Source: Prado023 sp963700475 (GTDB taxonomy: Bacteria; Actinomycetota; Actinomycetes; S36-B12; CAIYMF01). From it: a stretch of 64,000 bases of DNA. Location of the stretch: positions 62,001 to 126,000 of the forward strand of contig CAVOXR010000007.1 of NCBI GenBank assembly GCA_963700475.1, in the 5' to 3' direction. Position 1 is the first letter of the stretch. Each line of letters begins with the position of its first letter. Of this stretch, positions 33,920-43,700 are shown piece by piece. A program made the translations under genes and the position numbers. The notes under the pieces are model-generated. The model did not search any database. It was not told the DNA's origin and saw only the letters and a program-made list of their open reading frames with translations.

Positions 33920-35146
33920 ATGGCAACTGGCACGATCCTGGATCTCCAAGGCCTGCAGGCGCTCATCGACGCCCTGCATGGTCGTGGCCACCGAGTCATT
34001 GGCCCGACCCTTCGGGATGGGGCGGTGGTGCTCGCCGACGTCACCTCGGTCGAGGACCTCCCTCGGGGCATCGGCGACGACCAGGCGGCCGGCCACTACC
34101 GCACCCGAGCCCGTGACGACGAGATGCTCTTCGGGTTCGCGGCCACCGCGCAGTCCGCCAAGCCGGCGCTGTTCCCACCGGACCAGCAGCTGTGGTCGGG
34201 CACCCGCATCGGCGAGGGGTACGAGGTGTCGCCCAGGGAACCTGAGCCGGCGCCGGTCGCGCTTCTCGGGATCCGGGGCTGCGACCTCGCGGCGATCAGG
34301 ATCCACGACACCGTCCTGCTCGGCCGGGGGGCGATCGACGCGCACTACGCGACCCGGCGGGATCACGCGTTCCTGATGGCGGTCACCTGTTCGACACCAG
34401 CCGGGACCTGCTTCTGCGCCTCGATGGGGACCGGGCCGAAGCCGGGCGAGGGTGCCGACCTCACGCTGACCGAGCTGCTCGATCCGCACCGCTTCCTCGT
34501 CGAGGCCGGGACGCCGGCGGGCGAGGAGGTCCTGGCTGAGCTGGCCAGCGTGCCTGCGGCACCGGCGGACCTGGCGGCGGCCGACTCCCAGGTGGCCGAC
34601 GCTGTCGCGCACATGGGCCGGCAGATGCAGACCGACGACCTGCGCGACCTGCTCTACGCCAGTGCCGAGAGCCCGCGGTGGAACGACGTGGGCGACCGCT
34701 GTCTGGCCTGCACGAACTGCACGATGGTCTGCCCCACCTGCTTCTGCACCTCGGTCGAGGACGTGAGCGACCTGTCCGGCGACGTCGACGAGCGGCACCG
34801 GGTCTGGGACTCCTGCTTCTCGATGGAGTACTCCCGGCTGCACGGCGGGGCGGTGCGCACGTCGACGAGTGCCCGCTACCGGCAGTGGCTCACCCACAAG
34901 CTGGCCGCGTGGACCGACCAGTTCGGGATGAGCGGCTGCGTGGGGTGTGGGCGCTGCATCACGTGGTGCCCGGCGGGGATCGACCTGACCGCGGAGGTCG
35001 CGGCGCTGCGCGAGGACGCGACGCACCGGGGGACCACCCCGGCCAGCGCGGCCATCGCGGGGCCGCCCGGCACCGGCGTCGCACGGCCGCGGTCCGGCAC
35101 CATCACCCGCCCCGCCACACCCCCGACCCCGAGCACGGACCGCTAG
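33920..35146 (+). CDS. hydB: NiFe hydrogenase 4Fe-4S electron-transfer subunit (beta, HydB type)
   Basis: 408 residues, first gene of a group 3b-like hydrogenase operon; GGAGG lies before ATG 33920. It passes electrons between the NADP-binding flavin subunit and the catalytic dimer. Two [4Fe-4S] motifs are seen: CLACTNCTMVCPTCFC and CVGCGRCITWCPAGID. The N-terminal domain has LLGIRGCDLAAIRIHD and CSTPAGTCFCASMGTGP, as in the beta subunit of sulfhydrogenases. The C-terminal 35 residues are a Pro/Thr-rich tail. It ends nine bases before the next gene. Confidence 0.9.
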   Translation: MATGTILDLQGLQALIDALHGRGHRVIGPTLRDGAVVLADVTSVEDLPRGIGDDQAAGHYRTRARDDEMLFGFAATAQSAKPALFPPDQQLWSGTRIGEGYEVSPREPEPAPVALLGIRGCDLAAIRIHDTVLLGRGAIDAHYATRRDHAFLMAVTCSTPAGTCFCASMGTGPKPGEGADLTLTELLDPHRFLVEAGTPAGEEVLAELASVPAAPADLAAADSQVADAVAHMGRQMQTDDLRDLLYASAESPRWNDVGDRCLACTNCTMVCPTCFCTSVEDVSDLSGDVDERHRVWDSCFSMEYSRLHGGAVRTSTSARYRQWLTHKLAAWTDQFGMSGCVGCGRCITWCPAGIDLTAEVAALREDATHRGTTPASAAIAGPPGTGVARPRSGTITRPATPPTPSTDR

Positions 35147-35155
35147 GAGGACCCC

Positions 35156-35617
35156 ATGCGCACCCTGGTCGAGTACCTCCCCGAGCACCCGTTCTTCGCC
35201 GGACTCGACCCGGCCGCGATGGCGCTCGTCGTCGGTTGCGCACAGAACGTGCACTTCAGCCAGGGCGACGTCCTGTTCCGGACCGGCGAGCCGGCCAACA
35301 CGTTCTACGTGATCCGCCACGGCCGGGTCGCCCTCGACATCCATGACCCGCGGCGCGGAACGCTGGTCATCGCCAGCCTCGGCGAGGGTGAGGTCGCCGG
35401 CTGGTCGTGGCTGGTCCCGCCCTACCGCTGGATGTTCGACGCGCGGGCAGTCTCCCCGGTGAGTGCGGTGGCCCTCGACGGCGCCTGCCTGCGCGGCAAG
35501 TGCGACCAGGACCCGGCACTCGGCTACGCCCTGATGCAGCGGGTCTCGCACGTCATGTACGAGCGGCTGCAGGACGCCCGGCTGCGCCTGCTCGACCTGT
35601 ACGGGAGCCCCTCGTGA
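35156..35617 (+). CDS. Cyclic nucleotide-binding-fold protein without DNA-binding domain
   Basis: 153 residues (AGGAGG before ATG). One CRP-type beta-barrel: SQGDVLFRTGEPANTFYVI, then HGRVALDI and LGEGEVAGWSWLVPPYRW. The phosphate-binding cassette departs from the cAMP consensus (usual GE.AL..PRSA replaced by GEVAGWSW..YRWMFDA), so it may bind another ligand or none. No helix-turn-helix follows. It lies inside the hydrogenase operon, with a GTGA overlap to hydG, so it is probably a regulator or assembly partner of the enzyme. Confidence 0.85.
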   Translation: MRTLVEYLPEHPFFAGLDPAAMALVVGCAQNVHFSQGDVLFRTGEPANTFYVIRHGRVALDIHDPRRGTLVIASLGEGEVAGWSWLVPPYRWMFDARAVSPVSAVALDGACLRGKCDQDPALGYALMQRVSHVMYERLQDARLRLLDLYGSPS

Positions 35618-36481
35618 GCGTGGACGCCCCCACCGCGACGCCCGGCCTCGACCAGCCGGTCGACCCGATGCTGCCCCGGCCGTTCCAGATCATCGGCACG
35701 CACCTGGACACCCGCGACACCGTGACGCTCGCCCTCGAGCCGCTCGACGGCGTCCCCCTCGCGCACCGGGCCGGACAGTTCACCATGCTGCACGCGTTCG
35801 GGGTCGGCGAGGTCCCGATCTCGATCTGCGGCGACCCCACCCGTCCGGGTCCACTCATGCACACGATCCGCGACGTGGGTGCTGTCACCCACGCGCTGGT
35901 CACCGCGACGCCCGGCACCACGATCGGGGTCCGCGGCCCGTTCGGCACCGGCTGGGACGTCGCGGACGGGATGGGCGGCGACGTCGTGGTCGTGACCGGC
36001 GGGATCGGGCTGGCGCCCCTGCGCCCAGCGATCCTCGAGGTGGTGTCGCGACGCGCTGAGTACGGCCGGGTCGTCCTGCTCTACGGCGCGCGCTCGCCGG
36101 AGGACATCCTCTTCGCCGAGGACATGGACGCCTGGGCCCGGGCCCACGACATCGTCGTCGAGGTGACCGTCGACTACGGCCCGCCGAGCTGGACCGGCCG
36201 GGTCGGACTCGTCACGAACCTCGTGGCCCGAGCAGGCTTCGACCCGCTGCACACGCTCGCGCTGGTCTGCGGGCCCGAGGTGATGATGCGCTACGCCGCC
36301 ACCGCGCTGGTGGCCCGTGGCGTGCCGCCCGGAGCGGATCCGGCTGTCGATGGAGCGCAACATGAAGTGCGGCATCGGGCTGTGCGGGCACTGCCAGATG
36401 CGCGAGCTGTTCCTGTGCGTGGATGGCCCGGTGCTCGACTACGCCCGCCTGGCCCCCCTGATGGACATCCAGGAGCTCTGA
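35614..36481 (+). pseudogene. hydG: Hydrogenase FAD/NAD(P)-binding subunit (gamma, HydG type), frameshifted as given
   Basis: Ferredoxin-NADP reductase-like subunit that exchanges electrons with NAD(P). From GTG 35614 the FAD part (AHRAGQFTMLHAFGVGEVPI) and nucleotide part (VVVTGGIGLAPLRPAI, later LVCGPEVMMRYAA) read well to about residue 238. An extra G near 36330-36332 then shifts the frame. The C-terminal [2Fe-2S] motif (MERNMKCGIGLCGHCQMREL and LCVDGPV) continues in the new frame and ends at 36481, overlapping the small-subunit ATG by one base. Removing one base gives 288 residues, the normal size. Error or recent damage cannot be told apart. Confidence 0.87.
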
Positions 36482-37320
36482 TGACCGAGTCGCCCACCGC
36501 CGCAGTCCGGACGCCCGAGGACGCAACCGTTGAGTCCGCGCCTGCCCGCCCGACCCTCGCGGTCTGGAAGTTCGCGTCCTGCGACGGCTGCCAGCTCACA
36601 CTGCTCAACTGCGAGGACGAGCTGCTGGCCGTCGCCGAGCGCGTGCAGGTCGCGTACTTCCCGGAGGCCACCCGCGCCGTGGTCGCGGGCCCCTACGACA
36701 TCAGCCTCGTCGAGGGCTCGATCACGACCCCGGCCGACGCCGAGCGGATCCAGCAGGTGCGTGCCGCGTCGCGCACGCTCGTCACGATCGGGGCGTGCGC
36801 CACGAGCGGGGGCATCCAGGCGCTGCGCAACTTCGCCGATGTCGGGGAGTTCCTCTCGGTGGTCTACGCGCATCCTGCCTACCTGGCCACCCTCGACCGA
36901 TCGACCCCCATCTCCGCGCACGTGACAGTCGACTTCCAGCTGCGCGGCTGCCCGATCGACAAGCGCCAGCTGCTCGAGGTGCTCGCCGCGACGCTGCAGG
37001 GCCGGCGCCCGCGGATCCCGTCCTACAGCGTCTGCGTGGAGTGCAAGCGGCGTGGCACGGTCTGCGTCGCGGTGGCCGACGGGATGCCGTGCCTCGGGCC
37101 CGTCACCCAGGCCGGGTGCGGCGCGCTGTGCCCCTCCTACCACCGCGGCTGCTACGGCTGCTTCGGCCCGCACGACACCCCGAACACCGCCTCCCTGGCC
37201 GAACGGCTGCGGGCGCACGGGATGCCCGAGGTCGACGTGATGCGGTTCTTCCGGACGTTCAACGCCGGGTCCGAGCCATTCCGGGTGCAGAGCCTGACCC
37301 ACGAGGAGGCAGCACCGTGA
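36481..37320 (+). CDS. hydD: NiFe hydrogenase small subunit (delta, HydD type)
   Basis: 279 residues with a 25-residue extension before AVWKFASCDGCQLTLLN. The proximal [4Fe-4S] ligands are in SCDGCQ, TIGACATSGG, FQLRGCPIDK and TQAGCGALCPSYHRGCYGCFG. No twin-arginine signal is present, so the enzyme is cytoplasmic, as expected of the short group 3 small subunits. It is linked to hydG and hydA by overlaps. Confidence 0.92.
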   Translation: MTESPTAAVRTPEDATVESAPARPTLAVWKFASCDGCQLTLLNCEDELLAVAERVQVAYFPEATRAVVAGPYDISLVEGSITTPADAERIQQVRAASRTLVTIGACATSGGIQALRNFADVGEFLSVVYAHPAYLATLDRSTPISAHVTVDFQLRGCPIDKRQLLEVLAATLQGRRPRIPSYSVCVECKRRGTVCVAVADGMPCLGPVTQAGCGALCPSYHRGCYGCFGPHDTPNTASLAERLRAHGMPEVDVMRFFRTFNAGSEPFRVQSLTHEEAAP

Positions 37321-38621
37321 CGCACAAGCTCACCTCCGGCAGCCACGTGCTCAGCGTGGAGACGCTGGCCCGTGTCGAGGGCGAGGGCGGGATGCACGTC
37401 CACGTCCAGGACGGCGAGGTCCTCGACGTGCACCTGCGGATCTTCGAGCCGCCACGGTTCTTCGAGGCGTTCCTGCGCGGCCGGGCGTACACCGAGCCCC
37501 CGGACATCACCGCGCGGATCTGCGGGATCTGCCCGGTGGCCTACCAGTTCAGCGCGTGCCTGGCCATCGAGGACGCCTGCGGGGTGGTCGTCCCCGACGA
37601 GATCCGGCTGCTGCGCCGACTGCTGTACTGCGGGGAGTGGATCGAGAGCCACGCGCTGCACATCTTCTTCCTGCACGCACCTGACCTCCTGGGCTACGAC
37701 GGCGCCATCGAGATGGCCCGCGACCACCGCGGGATCGTCGAGTCCGCGCTGCGGATGAAGCGCGCGGGCAACGAGCTGATGACCGTGGTCGGTGGTCGGT
37801 CGGTGCACCCCGTGAACGTCCGGGTCGGAGGCTTCCACCGGCTGCCCCGGCGCGAGGAGCTGATGGACATCCGCCCGGCACTCGTGGCCGCGCGCGAGGA
37901 GGCCATCGCCGCGGTGCCGATCGTGTCCGGGTTCGAGTTCCCCGAGTTCGAGCAGCCCTACCTGTACCTGTCGCTGGACTCTGCGAACGGTTACCCGCTC
38001 GAGTCCGGGGCGCTGGTGACGTCTGCCGGGCTGACTGCGCCGGTCTCGGAATTCGGCACACATGTGGTCGAGCAGCACGTCGCCCACTCCAACGCCCTGC
38101 ACTCGACCTTCGACGGCCAGCCGTACGTGGTCGGCCCGCTCGCGCGGTACTCGCTGAACTCCGCCGCGCTCTCACCCCTGGCCCGCGAGGCTGCGGAGGC
38201 CGGAGGGCTCGGGGCCACGTGCCGCAACCCGTTCAAGTCGATCATCGTGCGGACCGTCGAGCTGATCCACGCCCTCGACGAGGCCATCGCGATCATCGAC
38301 GGATGGCACGGGGCGCCGGTGGCGGCTGTCGAGGTGCCGGCCCGTGCTGGCGAGGGCCACGGTGCCACTGAGGCCCCTCGCGGGCTGCTGTACCACCGCT
38401 ACCAGTTCGACGAGTCCGGCACCATCCTCGACGCCCAGATCGTCCCGCCCACCGCCCAGAACCAGCCGGCGATCGAGGCCGACCTGAGGGCGTTCGTCCA
38501 GGCGAATCTGCACCTGTCGCACGAGGAGCTGACCCGCCAGTGCGAGGTCGCGATCCGCACGTACGACCCCTGCATCTCGTGCGCCACCCACTTCCTGGAC
38601 CTGACGGTGGAGCACATCTGA
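37317..38621 (+). CDS. hydA: NiFe hydrogenase large subunit (alpha, HydA type)
   Basis: 434 residues from GTG 37317 (GTGA overlap). Carries the Ni-Fe active site: N-terminal L1 motif ARICGICPVAYQFSA and C-terminal L2 motif YDPCISCATHFLDL supply the four metal cysteines. Cleavage after the His of CATH would release the last ten residues during maturation. VETLARVEGEGGMHV near the start is the family RVEG motif. Together with HydBGD it fits a group 3b NADP-linked hydrogenase. The maturation protease follows at once (TGATG). Confidence 0.93.
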   Translation: MTHKLTSGSHVLSVETLARVEGEGGMHVHVQDGEVLDVHLRIFEPPRFFEAFLRGRAYTEPPDITARICGICPVAYQFSACLAIEDACGVVVPDEIRLLRRLLYCGEWIESHALHIFFLHAPDLLGYDGAIEMARDHRGIVESALRMKRAGNELMTVVGGRSVHPVNVRVGGFHRLPRREELMDIRPALVAAREEAIAAVPIVSGFEFPEFEQPYLYLSLDSANGYPLESGALVTSAGLTAPVSEFGTHVVEQHVAHSNALHSTFDGQPYVVGPLARYSLNSAALSPLAREAAEAGGLGATCRNPFKSIIVRTVELIHALDEAIAIIDGWHGAPVAAVEVPARAGEGHGATEAPRGLLYHRYQFDESGTILDAQIVPPTAQNQPAIEADLRAFVQANLHLSHEELTRQCEVAIRTYDPCISCATHFLDLTVEHI

Positions 38622-39184
38622 TGCGCGCCGCTGGCAGCGGGGACCCGGACGCCCGGGTGCTCGTGGTCGGCCTCGGATCACCGGACCGGGGCGACGACGC
38701 GGTCGGTCCGCTCGTGGCGGCTGCCGTCGCCCGGGCGGTCATCGAGCGGGGGCTTCCCGGCGTCCGCGTCGTCGAGCACGAGGACCCGACCGCGCTGGTC
38801 GACCTGCTGGATCCCGGGACGGCCCCGCGAGTCCCTGGGCCGCAGCAGTGATCATCGACGCGATCCGCTCGGGGGCGATGCCCGGGACGGTGACGGTCCT
38901 CGACGTGGGGCCCGGCGGTCAGGACCTCCGCTCGCTCGGGGCGCGCCTGGATCCGGGGCCGGCCGGCACCCACGGCTTCGGCCTGGCCGGCGCGATCGAG
39001 CTGGCCCGGGCGCTGGACCGGCTGCCCCCGCGAGCTGTGGTGGTCGGCATCGAGGCCGTCGGCTTCGAGCACGGCGCCCCGCTGTCGGCAGCAGTCCTGG
39101 CTGCCGTCCCGCGAGCCACGCGACGCCGCCCTGGGCATCATCGAGGAGGCGACGGCGCGGATCCGCCCCGGGGCCGGAGGATGA
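38621..39184 (+). pseudogene. Hydrogenase maturation protease (HyaD/HoxW-like), two frameshifts as given
   Basis: Removes the C-terminal peptide of the large subunit after nickel insertion. From ATG 38621 the start RVLVVGLGSPDRGDDAVGP is a classic peptidase M52 motif. The frame is lost near 38827 (one base missing in CCCCGCGAG) and continues in another frame as VIIDAIRSGAMPGTV, THGFGLAGAIELARAL and VGIEAVGFEHG. It returns to the first frame near 39111-39118 (one extra base) to end RIRPGAGG at 39184. The two shifts compensate and the length, about 187 residues, is normal. It overlaps the ATPase start (ATGA). Confidence 0.8.
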
Positions 39185-41957
39185 GTCCCGGCGAGCCTCC
39201 CAAGGACGACGGCCGATCCCCTGTCGCCACCGCACCGCCCTGGCACACCCTCGAGGCTCCCGACGTCGTGGCAGCCCTGGGCTCCAACGACATCTCGGGC
39301 CTGACCGCGGCTGAGGCGAAGCGACCGCCTGACCGAGTACGGCGCCAACGTCCTGCCCGTCGAACCCGGCCGCAGCGTCTGGCGGATGATCCTCGACCAG
39401 GTGGCCGACCCGATGATCGCGCTGCTGGTCGTCGCCGCGTTGATCTCCGGGATCGTGGGGGAGCCGGCGGACACGATCGTCATCACGGTCATCGTGCTGC
39501 TCAACGCCGTGATCGGCGTCGTCCAGGAACGTCGCGCCGAGCAGGCGATGGCCGCCCTGCGCGCCATGTCCGCACCCACGGCGGTCGTCGATCCGTGACG
39601 GAACCGAGCAGCAGGTCGATGCGGCCGAGCTGGTGCCGGGCGACCTCGTCGTCCTGCTGGACGGGGCGATCGTCCCAGCCGACCTCCGGCTGACCTCCCT
39701 GGCCTCCTTGCGCATCGCGGAGGCCGCCCTGACGGGGGAGTCCCAGCCGGTCAGCAAGCGGGTCGAGCCGGTCACGGACCCGCACGCCCCCGTGGGCGAC
39801 CGCCGCTCGATGGCCTTCCGGGGGACGTTCGTCGCGCAGGGTCGCGGGCGCGGGGTGGTCGTGGGTACCGGCACCGACACAGAGCTCGGCGCCATCGCCG
39901 ACCTGCTGATGACCGCCGATGTCGTCCGGACCCCCCTGCAACGTCGGCTGTCGAGCTTCGGCGGGCGGATCGCGCTCGCTGTCGTCGGCATCTGCGCCGT
40001 CGTGTTCGTCACTGGGCTGCTGCGCGGCGAGGACCCGGGTCTGATGTTCCTGACGGCGATCAGCCTCGCCGTCGCCGCCGTCCCGGAGGCCCTGCCCGCG
40101 GTCGTCGCCGTGACCCTGGCCCTGGGGGCGCGGCGGATGGCCCACCACAACGCGCTCGTGCGGCGGCTTCCCGCGGTGGAGACCCTCGGGTCGGTCACCT
40201 GGATCTGCTCGGACAAGACCGGGACGCTGACCGAGAACCGGATGCGCGTCGAGGTGCTGGAGCCGTACCGCACCGCGACCGACGTGACCACGGGAACGAT
40301 CCGACCCCCGGACAGCGCGACACCGGACGATGTCCCCGCCGGATCGCAGGGCAGCCCCGTCGACACCGTTGCCATGGCCAGGCTCCTCGATGCCCTCGTC
40401 CTCTGCAACGACGCGACCCTGCCCGGCAACGACACTCCGGCCACGGGCGACCCCACCGAGATCGCCCTGCTGGAGGCTGCTCACGACGTCGGGATCGATC
40501 CCGAGGAACGCCGGCGAGCGCTGCCCCGGATTGACGAGGTCCCCTTCGACTCGGGACGCAAGCTGATGGTGACCGTCCATGACGAACCCGGTGGCAGCGC
40601 TCGCACCCTTGTCAAGGGCGCTCCGGAGGCGATCCTCGCGGTGTGCGCGCTCCCATCGTCGGAGCGCAACGGGGTTCTGGCTCACTGCGATGCCCTGGCT
40701 GCTCGGGGGTTGCGGGTCCTGGCTGCCGCAGAGCGCCTGGATGACCCCGGCGAGCCGCACGCACCGGGGTGGGCAGCCCCACCGGAGATCCCGACGGACC
40801 TCACGCTGCTTGGCGTGGTCGGCATGATCGACCCCCCGCGGGAGGAGGCGCCAGCAGCCGTCGCTGAGTGCCGCGCGGCGGGGATCACCCCCGTGATGAT
40901 CACCGGCGACCACCCGGCCACCGCCGCTGCGATCGCCCGCCGAGTGGGCATCCTGGAGGCCGGCGACGACCAGGTGCTGACCGGCCCTGCCCTGAGCCAG
41001 ATGGACGACGCAGCCCTAGCCGACGCTGTCAGCCACGTACGGGTGTACGCGCGGGTGGACCCCGAGCAGAAGATCCGGATCGTGCGCGCCCTGCAGGCCG
41101 ACGGCCAGAGCGTGGCCATGACCGGTGACGGGGTCAACGACGCCCCCGCGCTGCGGCAGGCCGAGATCGGCGTCGCCATGGGCGAAGGGGGCACCGACGT
41201 CGCCCGCGAGGCCGCGGACATGGTCCTGCTCGACGACCGGTTCGCGACCATCGTCACCGCTGTGCGAGAGGGCCGGCGGATCTACGACGACATCCGCAAG
41301 TTCATCCGGTACGCGCTGACGGGCAACACCGGCGAGATCTGGGTGGTGTTCCTCGCGCCGTTCCTGGGCATGCCCGTGCCCCTGCTGCCGATCCACATCC
41401 TCTGGGTGAACCTCATCACCGACGGGCTGCCCGGGCTTGCGCTGGCCGAGGAGCCGGCCGAGCGCGACGTCATGGCCCGGCCCCCGCGCCCGCCCGACGA
41501 GAGCATCTTCGCCCGCGGCCTGGGTATCCATGTCCTGTGGGTGGGGGCGCTCATCGCCGCGCTGACGCTGGGCACCCAGGCGTGGGCACTCTCCGAGGAC
41601 ACGCGCCAGTGGCAGTCCATGGTGTTCACGGTCCTGGTCTTCTGCCAGCTCGTGCACTCGATGGCCATCCGCTCGGAGAGCCGGTCGCTGTTCACGATGG
41701 GCCTGCTCACCAACCCTTCCCTGGTGGGCGCCATCGCCCTGTCGGTCGTGCTGCAGCTGGCCCTGCTCTACGTGCCATGGCTGCAGGACATCTTCCGGAC
41801 CACCGCCCTGACACCCGCGCAGCTGGCCGTCGTGTTCGTCGTCCCCCTGGTGGTCCTGTTCGCGGTCGAGGTCGAGAAGCTGCTCGTGCGCCGTGGCGTG
41901 CTGCACTACGGCGAGATCACCGTCGGGCACGGGGGCCCCCACCACCCCGTTGCCTGA
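39181..41957 (+). pseudogene. P-type cation-transporting ATPase (P2-like), two frameshifts as given
   Basis: A metal-cation pump of the Ca2+/P2 type, about 924 residues when repaired. Starts at ATG 39181 (LEAPDVVAALGSNDISGLTA). A +1 shift near 39323-39326 and another near 39588-39591 break the first 140 residues into three frames; from 39591 on it is intact. Phosphorylation site CSDKTGTLTENRM, membrane ion motif VAAVPEALPAVVAVTLALGA, hinge TGDGVNDAPALRQAEIGVAM, and the C-terminal cation ATPase domain (IRYALTGNTGEIWVVF) are clear. It resembles CtpF, a pump of the mycobacterial DosR regulon, by type and context. Cation unknown. Confidence 0.85.
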
Positions 41958-41987
41958 GACGCCGGGGGCCTCGCCCGGAACCGGGTT

Positions 41988-42003
41988 CGGGGGTCCGCCC
42001 CCG
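41988..42003 (+). terminator. GC-rich hairpin between the P-type ATPase and cydD
   Basis: CGGGGG and CCCCCG form a six-base stem around TCCG, 30 bases after the ATPase stop and 17 before cydD. It may be a partial terminator or simply mRNA structure before the cydD start. Confidence 0.35.
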
Positions 42004-42020
42004 TGGGCCAGAATTGACCC

Positions 42021-43700
42021 GTGAAGCCCCTGGACCCGCGCCTGCTGCAGCATGCGCACGCCACGCGCGGGTTCCTCCTGGCCTCGGTGGTGATCGGGAC
42101 CGTGTCGGCGCTGCTGCTGGTCGCCCAGGCGTTCCTCATCGCGGATGCCGTCACCGCCGCATTCCAGGACGGCGCCGGGCTCGGGGACGTCCAGTCGACC
42201 CTCGTGGCACTCGTGGCGATCGCGGTGGTGCGCGCGGTGCTGGCGTGGGCGTCCGAGGCAGTCGGTCACCGGTCGGCGGCTGACGCGACCTCTCAGCTGC
42301 GCATGCAGGTCGTCGAGCGCGCCCTGCGGCTGGGGCCAGCCTTCCTCGGCGGGCGCGGGGTGGGCGAGCTGACGACCCTGGTCACCCGCGGGGCCGGAGC
42401 CCTGGACACCTACTTCGCCCGGTACCTGCCCCAGCTCGTCCTGGCGGTTGTGGTCCCGCTGATCGCCACCGTGGTCATCGCCACCCAGGACCTGCTGGCC
42501 GCGGTCATCATCGCCCTGACCGTGCCGATCATCCCGTTGTTCATGGTCCTCATCGGCCAGTACACCCAGGCGCGGGTGGACCGGCAGTGGGCGACCCTCG
42601 GCGTGCTGTCCGGTCACTTCCTCGACGTGGTCGCGGGCCTGCCCACGCTGAAGATCTTCAACCGGGCGAAGGCCCAGGTGGCCACGATCCGGGCGGTGGG
42701 TGACCAGTACCGGGCCAGCACCATGGGCGTGCTGCGGATCTCCTTCCTGTCGTCGCTCGTGCTCGAGCTGCTGGCCTCGCTGTCGGTGGCGATCATCGCC
42801 GTCTCGATCGGCCTGCGGTTGGTCGAGGGCACGATGGACCTGTCCACCGGTCTCGCGGTGCTGATCCTTGCCCCCGAGGTCTACCTCCCCCTGCGCCTGG
42901 TCGGGCAGCACTTCCATGCCGCCGCGGACGGCGTCGGGGCGGCCGAGCGGATGTTCGAGGTCCTCGAGGCCGACGCCCCTGCGCCCGGGTCACGGCTGGT
43001 CGACGCCGCGACCGCCACGATCCGCGTGCGCGACCTCGGCGTGACCTTCGGCGACCGGGTCGCGGTGGCCGGGGCCACGTTCGAGATCCTCCCGGGGCGG
43101 GTGACCGCCGTGGTCGGGCCGTCGGGGTGCGGCAAGTCCACGATCCTGTCGGTGCTGCTCGGGCTCGTCGGCCCGCCGACCGCGACCGTCTCCGGGTTTG
43201 TCGAGGTACAGGACGGCAGCAGTGCGGCCGTGGACATGGCCGATCTCGACCTACCGGCCTGGCGGTCACAGATCGGCTGGGTCCCCCAGTCCCCGGCCAT
43301 GCTGGGCGGCAGCGTGGCGGACAATGTGCGCTTCGGCCGTGAGGGGTTCGGCGAGGCCGACGTCGTCGGTGCCCTTCGCGCAGCCGGTCTCGACCCGCAG
43401 GAGCTGCCCAACGGGATCTCGACCGCGATCACCGAGGGGGGTGCCGGCGTGTCGGTCGGGCAGGCCCGTCGCATCGGCGTCGCCCGCGCCCTGCTGGCCG
43501 ACCCGGCGATCCTGCTGTTCGACGAGCCGACGGCTGCCCTCGATGGGACCCGTGAGGCGGAGGTCGGGGCCACCGTCGCCGCGCTTGCCGCACGCGGTCG
43601 GACCGTCGTGGTGGTCACCCATCGTCAGTCACTGGTGGAGCTCGCCGATGACGTGGTGGTCCTGGCCCCGGCCGAGGCGGGCGCGGGGGCACGGTTGTGA
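42021..43700 (+). CDS. cydD: CydD, thiol/heme ABC exporter subunit for cytochrome bd assembly
   Basis: 559 residues from GTG 42021. Half of the CydDC ABC exporter needed to assemble cytochrome bd, linked to cysteine/glutathione export and heme binding. Six-helix membrane domain (residues 15-300) followed by an ATPase: Walker A GPSGCGKST, signature VSVGQARRIGVARALL (Gly-to-Val variant), Walker B ILLFDEPTAALDG, switch His in VVVTHRQSL. It overlaps cydC through GTGA. Only about 60 bases separate it from the ATPase gene. Confidence 0.92.
   Translation: MKPLDPRLLQHAHATRGFLLASVVIGTVSALLLVAQAFLIADAVTAAFQDGAGLGDVQSTLVALVAIAVVRAVLAWASEAVGHRSAADATSQLRMQVVERALRLGPAFLGGRGVGELTTLVTRGAGALDTYFARYLPQLVLAVVVPLIATVVIATQDLLAAVIIALTVPIIPLFMVLIGQYTQARVDRQWATLGVLSGHFLDVVAGLPTLKIFNRAKAQVATIRAVGDQYRASTMGVLRISFLSSLVLELLASLSVAIIAVSIGLRLVEGTMDLSTGLAVLILAPEVYLPLRLVGQHFHAAADGVGAAERMFEVLEADAPAPGSRLVDAATATIRVRDLGVTFGDRVAVAGATFEILPGRVTAVVGPSGCGKSTILSVLLGLVGPPTATVSGFVEVQDGSSAAVDMADLDLPAWRSQIGWVPQSPAMLGGSVADNVRFGREGFGEADVVGALRAAGLDPQELPNGISTAITEGGAGVSVGQARRIGVARALLADPAILLFDEPTAALDGTREAEVGATVAALAARGRTVVVVTHRQSLVELADDVVVLAPAEAGAGARL

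Noticed and set aside
41016..42917. 633-codon minus-strand frame across the ATPase and cydD
   Set aside because: Antisense to conserved ATPase motifs; composition is typical of a shadow frame.
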